In this document: one piece after another, positions 59,871-64,000 of the stretch | How positions within the stretch are numbered: position 1 is the first letter of the stretch | Layout: every line of letters starts with the position of its first letter | From: Limnohabitans planktonicus II-D5 | Lineage (GTDB): Bacteria > Pseudomonadota > Gammaproteobacteria > Burkholderiales > Burkholderiaceae_C | Direction: 5' to 3' | DNA length: 64,000 bases | Assembly: GCF_001270065.2 (NCBI RefSeq) | Contig: NZ_LFYT02000003.1 | Location: forward strand, 124,001-188,000 | Notes under the pieces: model-generated | What the model saw: the letters and a program-made list of their open reading frames with translations, nothing else | Told to the model about the DNA's origin: nothing | The model's database searches: none | Made by a program: the position numbers and the translations under genes

Positions 59871-61082
59871 ATGAGCACATTGGCTGGAAAACACATCGTT
59901 CTGGGCTTGTCGGGCGGTATTGCTGCCTTCAAGTCGGCAGAACTCTGCCGCGCCTTGGTCAAGGCTGGCGTCACGGTGCAAGTCGTGATGACCGAGGCGG
60001 CTGAGCACTTCATGACGGCAGTGACCATGCAAGCCCTGTCGGGCAGGCCCGTTTACACCTCGCAGTGGGACCCGCGTGAGGCCAATAACATGGCGCACAT
60101 CAACCTGAGCCGAGAGGCCGATGCGATTGTGGTGGCGCCTGCCAGTGCCGATTTCATGGCCAAGCTGTTGCACGGCGGTGCCGACGAGTTGCTCAGCCTC
60201 ATGTGCCTGGCCCGGCCGCTGGACAAGGTACCGCTGATCGTGGCCCCGGCCATGAACCGCGAAATGTGGTCCAACCCCGCCACGCAGCGCAATGTGGCGC
60301 AGCTCAAGGCCGACGGCATCCATGTGTTGGACGTGGGGCAGGGCGACCAGGCCTGCGGCGAGACGGGCGACGGGCGCATGCTCGAAGCCGATGAAATTCT
60401 GGAAGAACTCGAAGCGTTTTTCACACCCAAGGTGCTGGCGGGCAAGCAAGTGCTGGTCACGGCCGGGCCGACCTACGAAGCCATCGACCCGGTGCGCGGC
60501 ATCACCAATTTGTCGAGCGGCAAGATGGGCTTTGCGATTGCCCGTGCAGCGCGCATGGCCGGTGCCCGGGTCACGCTGGTGGCAGGGCCTGTGCATTTGC
60601 CAACGCCCAGGGGCGTTGAGCGTTTGAATGTCCAGTCAGCCCGCCAGATGCTGGACGCGGTGGCGCTGCATGTGGGTGAGGCAGACGTGTTCATTTCTAC
60701 AGCGGCTGTGGCCGATTGGCGCCCCGCAAATTCAGCCGATCAGAAAATCAAGAAAGACGGCTCGGGTCAGACGCCCCAGCTGAGTTTCGTTGAAAACCCG
60801 GACATTCTGGCCACTGTGGCGCACTCGTCCCGAGCCGTGTCGGGTCAATTGTTTTGCGTGGGTTTTGCCGCCGAAAGCCACGATTTGCTGGCCCATGCCA
60901 CCACCAAGCGCATCCGCAAGGGTGTGCCGTTGTTGGTGGGTAATATTGGCCCGGCCACCTTCGGTCAAGACGACAACGCCTTGCTGCTGGTGGACGAGGC
61001 CGGCGCGCGTGAGCTGCCCCACGGCCGCAAGCAGGATCTGGCCGTCCAATTAATCGCCGACATTGCCACCCGTTTGATCTAG
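59871..61082 (+). CDS. coaBC: bifunctional phosphopantothenoylcysteine decarboxylase/synthetase
   Basis: A 403-residue fusion of CoaC and CoaB in coenzyme A synthesis. The flavoprotein CoaC half opens [19 protein letters not shown] and contains [17 protein letters not shown] and a substrate-recognition Cys in [13 protein letters not shown]. The CoaB half opens [20 protein letters not shown], with AAVADWRPA and KKDGSG for CTP and substrate binding. The start is chosen at [10 protein letters not shown], since the longer frame crosses the hairpin repeat. TACATT (59858-59863) ends seven bases before the ATG and could be a -10 box. dut follows, as in many proteobacteria. Confidence 0.95.
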   Translation: MSTLAGKHIVLGLSGGIAAFKSAELCRALVKAGVTVQVVMTEAAEHFMTAVTMQALSGRPVYTSQWDPREANNMAHINLSREADAIVVAPASADFMAKLLHGGADELLSLMCLARPLDKVPLIVAPAMNREMWSNPATQRNVAQLKADGIHVLDVGQGDQACGETGDGRMLEADEILEELEAFFTPKVLAGKQVLVTAGPTYEAIDPVRGITNLSSGKMGFAIARAARMAGARVTLVAGPVHLPTPRGVERLNVQSARQMLDAVALHVGEADVFISTAAVADWRPANSADQKIKKDGSGQTPQLSFVENPDILATVAHSSRAVSGQLFCVGFAAESHDLLAHATTKRIRKGVPLLVGNIGPATFGQDDNALLLVDEAGARELPHGRKQDLAVQLIADIATRLI

Positions 61083-61100
61083 CATCCGGGTTCGTCCGGC

Positions 61101-61260
61101 GTTGAGGGTTCAGCGTTCAGCGTTCAGCGTACAGTGTTGAGCGTTCAGCGAAAAAACCTGAAGCCAACGCCCAACACTCAGCGCTCAACCCTCCACGCTC
61201 AACGCCCAACGCCCAACGCCCAACGCCCAACGCCCAACGCCCAACGCCCAACGCCCAACC
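61101..61260. repeat. inverted heptanucleotide repeat array upstream of dut
   Basis: The left side (61101-61149) is seven GTTGAGC/GTTCAGC-like heptamers. The right side (61164-61260) is the complementary heptamer, ending in eight uninterrupted AACGCCC units (61201-61256). The two sides are related by inversion around GAAAAAACCTGAAGC, so a long imperfect hairpin can form. It ends a few bases before the dut ATG and fills the whole coaBC-dut gap. Confidence 0.85.
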
Positions 61261-61264
61261 TCAC

Positions 61265-61714
61265 ATGAACATTGACATCAAAATCATCGACACCCGCATG
61301 GCCGAACAACTGCCTGCCTATGCCACGCCAGGCAGCGCAGGCCTGGATTTGCGGGCCTGTCTGAACGAGCCGTTGACCCTGCATCCCAACGCCTGGCAGC
61401 TGGTGCCCACGGGCATTGCGGTGCATCTGAAAGACCCAGGTTATGCCGCCATGCTGCTGCCGCGTTCCGGTTTGGGCCACAAGCACGGCATCGTGCTGGG
61501 CAATCTGGTGGGCTTGATCGACAGCGACTACCAGGGGCAGCTCATGGTCAGTGCCTGGAACCGCAGCGATGTAGCCTTCACCATCGAGCCCATGGAGCGC
61601 ATTGCGCAAATGGTCATCGTGCCGGTGGTGCAGGCCACGTTCAATGTCGTGACTGAATTTGACGCACCCAGTGAGCGCGGTGAGGGCGGTTATGGTTCGA
61701 CCGGCAAAAGATAA
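61265..61714 (+). CDS. dut: deoxyuridine 5'-triphosphate nucleotidohydrolase
   Basis: A 149-residue trimeric dUTPase. The five motifs are present: [10 protein letters not shown] (1), [13 protein letters not shown] (2), [15 protein letters not shown] (3), [11 protein letters not shown] (4) and [11 protein letters not shown] (5). It destroys dUTP and supplies dUMP. The leader is unusual: the 60 bases before the ATG are AACGCCC repeats with no Shine-Dalgarno sequence. A hairpin repeat follows the stop by 15 bases. Confidence 0.96.
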   Translation: MNIDIKIIDTRMAEQLPAYATPGSAGLDLRACLNEPLTLHPNAWQLVPTGIAVHLKDPGYAAMLLPRSGLGHKHGIVLGNLVGLIDSDYQGQLMVSAWNRSDVAFTIEPMERIAQMVIVPVVQATFNVVTEFDAPSERGEGGYGSTGKR

Positions 61715-61729
61715 GGTCGGGGTGAAGAT

Positions 61730-61796
61730 GTCGGACTCTTCGAGTGCCGACCTGCGGGATGATCTTTTGTAGGTGGGTACTCGAAGAGTCCAACGA
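61730..61796. repeat. copy of the hairpin unit after dut
   Basis: GTCGGACTCTTCGAGTGCCG plus ACCTGC pairs with GTAGGTGGGTACTCGAAGAG plus TCCAACG. GGACTCTTCGAGT and ACTCGAAGAGTCC pair perfectly, making the best-kept stem of the family in this window. Confidence 0.8.
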
Positions 61797-61868
61797 CGAC
61801 TTTTGATGGGCCGGTGCATGTCGCTGCGTAAGCCGCCGACATGCCTCTGTCGGAATTGCCCTGATGGA

Positions 61869-62402
61869 TCAGTGCAAAGTAGGCCCGGTGGGCAGGCCTT
61901 CATCACCCACTTCGATTTTGAAGAATCCCGTGCCGCAGCTGCCGCTGCCCACTTCGGCCTCGGTGGGCTCGCGCACCGACTCCACCTTCAGGCTCAAGCG
62001 CAGGGCGATGCCTGACAGCGGGTGGTTGCCGTCCAGCACCACGTGCTCGGGATAGATTTCGGTCACGGTGTAGAGCACATTGCGCGGCGCATCGGGGTGG
62101 CAGCCTTCGGGCAAGGCGGTGCCTTCAATGGTCAGGCCTTCTTCCAAGCCTTCAGGAAACAGCGCGAGCGGCTCCAGAAACAGAAGATTTTCATCAAAGT
62201 CGCCAAAGGCATCTTCGGGCTCCAGATGCAGGTCGAGCTTGGCGCCTTTTTCGTGGCCTTGCAGGGCTTCCTCGATCTTGGGCAGCAAATCTTTGCCGCC
62301 AATGAAAAATTCAACGGGTTCGTTCAGGGTGTCCAGAATTTCGCCCAGTGTGTCTTTGAGTGTCCAGGTCAGTGCGACCACGGAAGGTGTCTTGATTTCC
62401 AT
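61869..62402 (-). CDS. SlyD-like FKBP-type peptidyl-prolyl isomerase
   Basis: A 177-residue protein with a split FKBP domain and inserted flap. VVALTWTLKDTLGEILDTLN and PVEFFIGGKDLLPKIEEALQ form the FKBP start. LHLEPEDAFGDFDENLLFLE leads into the insert-in-flap chaperone domain. LDGNHPLSGIALRLSLKVES is the return strand. The metal-binding His-rich tail of E. coli SlyD is absent; the tail ends with GSGSCGTGFFKIEVGDEG. Expected in the cytoplasm as a folding helper. The start is at MEIKTPSVVAL, because 43 codons upstream overlap the divergent gene. Confidence 0.87.
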   Translation of the reverse strand: MEIKTPSVVALTWTLKDTLGEILDTLNEPVEFFIGGKDLLPKIEEALQGHEKGAKLDLHLEPEDAFGDFDENLLFLEPLALFPEGLEEGLTIEGTALPEGCHPDAPRNVLYTVTEIYPEHVVLDGNHPLSGIALRLSLKVESVREPTEAEVGSGSCGTGFFKIEVGDEGLPTGPTLH

Positions 62403-62488
62403 AGGACAATTGTCGCAGTTTGGCGGCCAGTTTTGGCCGCTTGCGTTTTTATGAGGCCGCTCCATGGCGTCCTCAAAGGAATAGACAG

Positions 62489-63616
62489 ATGAACACAGAA
62501 CACCCCTTGGCCCTCTTGGGCGGCCTGACACCCAGCCAATTCATGAAGCGCCATTGGCAGAAAAAGCCATTGCTGGTGCGCAATGCCATCCCGGGTTTTG
62601 TGCCCAGCGTGGGCCGCGCCGACTTGGTGGTGCTGGCGGAGCAAGAGGGTGTGGAGTCGCGTTTGATTGTGGATTCGCCCAAGGGCTGGAAGATGAAGCA
62701 CGGCCCATTGCCGAAGCGGAGTTTGCCGCCCTTCAGTCAGAAAAAATGGACTTTTCTGGTGCAGGGCGTCGACTTGCACCACGATGGCGTGCACGCGCTG
62801 ATGCAGCAGTTTCGCTTTGTGCCCGATGCACGGCTCGATGATCTGATGATCAGTTACGCCACCGATGGCGGGGGCGTTGGGCCGCACTTTGACAGCTACG
62901 ACGTGTTTTTGTTGCAGGCCCACGGTCAGCGCAAATGGCGCATTGGCCGCTCAAAAGACCTGAGCCTGCAGCCGGGCGTGCCGCTCAAGATTTTGCAGAA
63001 CTTTGAAGCCGAAGAGGAATTCATCCTCAATCCCGGCGACATGCTGTATCTGCCGCCCAAATATGCGCATGACGGCATTGCCCAGGGCGAATGCATGACC
63101 TGGTCAATTGGCTTTCGCTCACCGCAAGAAGGGGAGTTGGCCCGTGAGTTGCTGCTCGGTTTGGCCGATGAAGCCTTTGATGGCTTGGGTGATGCGCTGT
63201 ACCGTGACCCGAAGCAGGCCGCTGTCAGCGAGCCTGCAGCCATGCCCTCTGAATTGGGCGATTTTGCGCGGCAGGCCATTGCCAAGGCTTTGAACGACCG
63301 GCATTTGATCGACAGTTTGCTCGGTGAATACCTCACAGAGCCCAAGGCCCAGGTGTGGTTTGAGCCCGTGGACGCTGAGCCCGATTTGTCGGTAGGTGTG
63401 CAATTGGATCGGCGCACCAAAATGATGTACGACGAGCGTCATCTGTTCATCAATGGCGAGAGCTTCAAAGTGGGTGGACGCGATGCCCGGCATTTGCGTC
63501 AATTGGCCAATGAGCGCCAGTTGCCTGCCAAGGCGCTGTGCGCATTGAGCCCGGCGGCACAAGAGGCCTTGCGTGATTGGATCGCGGCGGGTTGGATGAA
63601 AGCCCTGAAGCATTAG
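62489..63616 (+). CDS. RoxA/YcfD-like ribosomal protein arginine hydroxylase (cupin/JmjC)
   Basis: A 375-residue Fe(II)/2-oxoglutarate oxygenase. After LTPSQFMKRHWQKKPLLVRN, typical of the YcfD/MINA/NO66 group, the iron triad is His and Asp in VGPHFDSYDVFLLQ and a second His in LPPKYAHDGIAQ. RKWRIG lies between them. A C-terminal winged-helix part follows. E. coli YcfD hydroxylates an arginine of ribosomal protein L16. The start at 62489 is supported by AAAGGA eight bases upstream. The 174-bp repeat begins three bases after the stop. Confidence 0.88.
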   Translation: MNTEHPLALLGGLTPSQFMKRHWQKKPLLVRNAIPGFVPSVGRADLVVLAEQEGVESRLIVDSPKGWKMKHGPLPKRSLPPFSQKKWTFLVQGVDLHHDGVHALMQQFRFVPDARLDDLMISYATDGGGVGPHFDSYDVFLLQAHGQRKWRIGRSKDLSLQPGVPLKILQNFEAEEEFILNPGDMLYLPPKYAHDGIAQGECMTWSIGFRSPQEGELARELLLGLADEAFDGLGDALYRDPKQAAVSEPAAMPSELGDFARQAIAKALNDRHLIDSLLGEYLTEPKAQVWFEPVDAEPDLSVGVQLDRRTKMMYDERHLFINGESFKVGGRDARHLRQLANERQLPAKALCALSPAAQEALRDWIAAGWMKALKH

Positions 63617-63619
63617 GCC

Positions 63620-63793
63620 TATTGATCCGGCCCTGTGAGGTCTGCCGTGTGACTTCAATCTTGCGCCTTGTGGGAGCTAGCCCTGATGGCGATCAGACGC
63701 TTGTGGACCACAGGCTTTTCGCTTGCATTGCAAGCGCCCACAAAATCCTACCAACCGGCCACACACGGCTCAGACTTCATCGGGTTGAATCTA
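63620..63793 (+). repeat. 174-bp palindromic element, copy B
   Basis: It begins TATTGATCCGGCCCTGTGAG and ends CAGACTTCATCGGGTTGAAT plus CTA. Same length and orientation as copy A. The inner GTGGGAGC...GCGCCCAC inverted repeat is partly kept. It begins three bases after the roxA-like gene stop. Confidence 0.87.
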
Positions 63794-63853
63794 CTGGAAT
63801 GCTTCAATTTGAAGGTTTGGTGTCAGCTTTTCATTTTTGTTTAGGGAAAACGC

Positions 63854-63948
63854 TATAATTTGAGGCTGAGTACAAAAGAGCTCGAGTGCTTTTGCCTCAG
63901 TCCAGACAAACTCAAAAGTCTGTCTAACAATTTCCGGAAATTGTTTTT
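63854..63948 (+). promoter_or_regulatory. promoter and structured leader with terminator hairpin
   Basis: TATAAT (63854-63859) is a consensus -10 box with a weak -35 region. Within the predicted leader lie CAAAAG/CTTTTG with flanking GAGG/CCTC, then AGAC/GTCT, then the perfect palindrome AACAATTTCCGGAAATTGTT (63926-63945) followed by further T, which reads as a Rho-independent terminator. It ends 25 bases before the next ATG. It could be an attenuator or the end of a small RNA of about 80 bases. Confidence 0.55.
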
Positions 63949-63972
63949 AACCCCCATCAAGGAAAAATCATC

Positions 63973-64000
63973 ATGAACAAATCCCTCGTTCTGGCCGCCG
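63973..64000 (+). CDS. start of an exported protein, truncated by window end
   Basis: ATG at 63973 opens MNKSLVLAA, with CAAGGAAAAATC upstream as a good ribosome site. One Lys then a hydrophobic run suggests a signal peptide. Only nine codons are visible, so the protein cannot be identified. Expression is probably governed by the structured leader in front of it. Confidence 0.6.

Overview
The window is a GC-rich chromosome segment (roughly 60% G+C by eye) of a beta-proteobacterium, most likely Burkholderiales, family Comamonadaceae, and Limnohabitans-like. This rests on gene order and family content, not on a database search. Pointers are: the rlmN-rodZ-ispG-hisS-yfgM-bamB-der-hfq-hflX-hflK-hflC-hisZ-purA run, HisZ alongside HisS, a Bug-family solute-binding protein without its permease genes, the pyrG-kdsA-eno-ftsB order, and TACAAT/CACAAT-type -10 boxes close to start codons. 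Almost all of it is housekeeping sequence. I see no prophage, IS element, CRISPR array, rRNA or tRNA.

Layout. 0-3.8 kb: a partial glyoxalase-like gene, an NlpC/P60 hydrolase, an isochorismatase-like hydrolase and prpE. 3.8-10.5 kb: the 2-oxoglutarate dehydrogenase operon sucA-odhB-lpdA, interrupted between odhB and lpdA by an AT-richer gene with a HEPN ribonuclease-type motif. 10.5-15 kb: zapE, two small genes, a DinG/YoaA-type helicase, and bamD convergent to it. 15-18.3 kb: rluD, scpB, rluB. 18.4-33.4 kb: ndk, then the long cell-envelope, translation and protein-quality run ending with hisZ and purA. 33.5-38.9 kb: a phosphoribosyltransferase, metC, a DUF2189 membrane protein, a tiny lysine-rich protein, mnmH, and the divergent tesA/ybbA pair. 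39.5-46.3 kb: amiC, tsaE, queG, an AEC transporter, a Bug protein, xerD. 46.6-50.3 kb: a less typical stretch with mgtC, a DUF5519 gene, an NmrA-like oxidoreductase and a divergent LysR regulator. 50.8-64 kb: a DUF455 protein, a gamma-carbonic anhydrase, hslO, a PnuC/nicotinamide riboside kinase salvage pair, ftsB-eno-DUF1330-kdsA-pyrG, coaBC, dut, a SlyD-like isomerase, a RoxA-like ribosomal oxygenase, and the first codons of an exported protein behind a structured leader.

The genes group by theme. SucA, OdhB and LpdA form one enzyme complex. BamB, BamD, RodZ, YfgM, AmiC and FtsB serve envelope assembly and division. RluB, RluD, RlmN, TsaE, MnmH, QueG, Der and RoxA serve ribosome and tRNA maturation. 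HflK/HflC and Hsp33 serve proteostasis. PnuC, the kinase and CoaBC serve cofactor supply.

The novelty sits mainly between genes. Longer gaps hold at least four dispersed repeat families: a ~174-bp nested palindromic element (three full copies, two ends), a 68-bp hairpin unit (four clustered copies plus singles), a heptanucleotide repeat (two loci, one folded back on itself just upstream of dut), and a fragment shared by 39.2 and 50.5 kb. Several copies start within a few bases of a stop codon. The best protein-level candidate for something undescribed is the HEPN-motif gene in the TCA-cycle operon.
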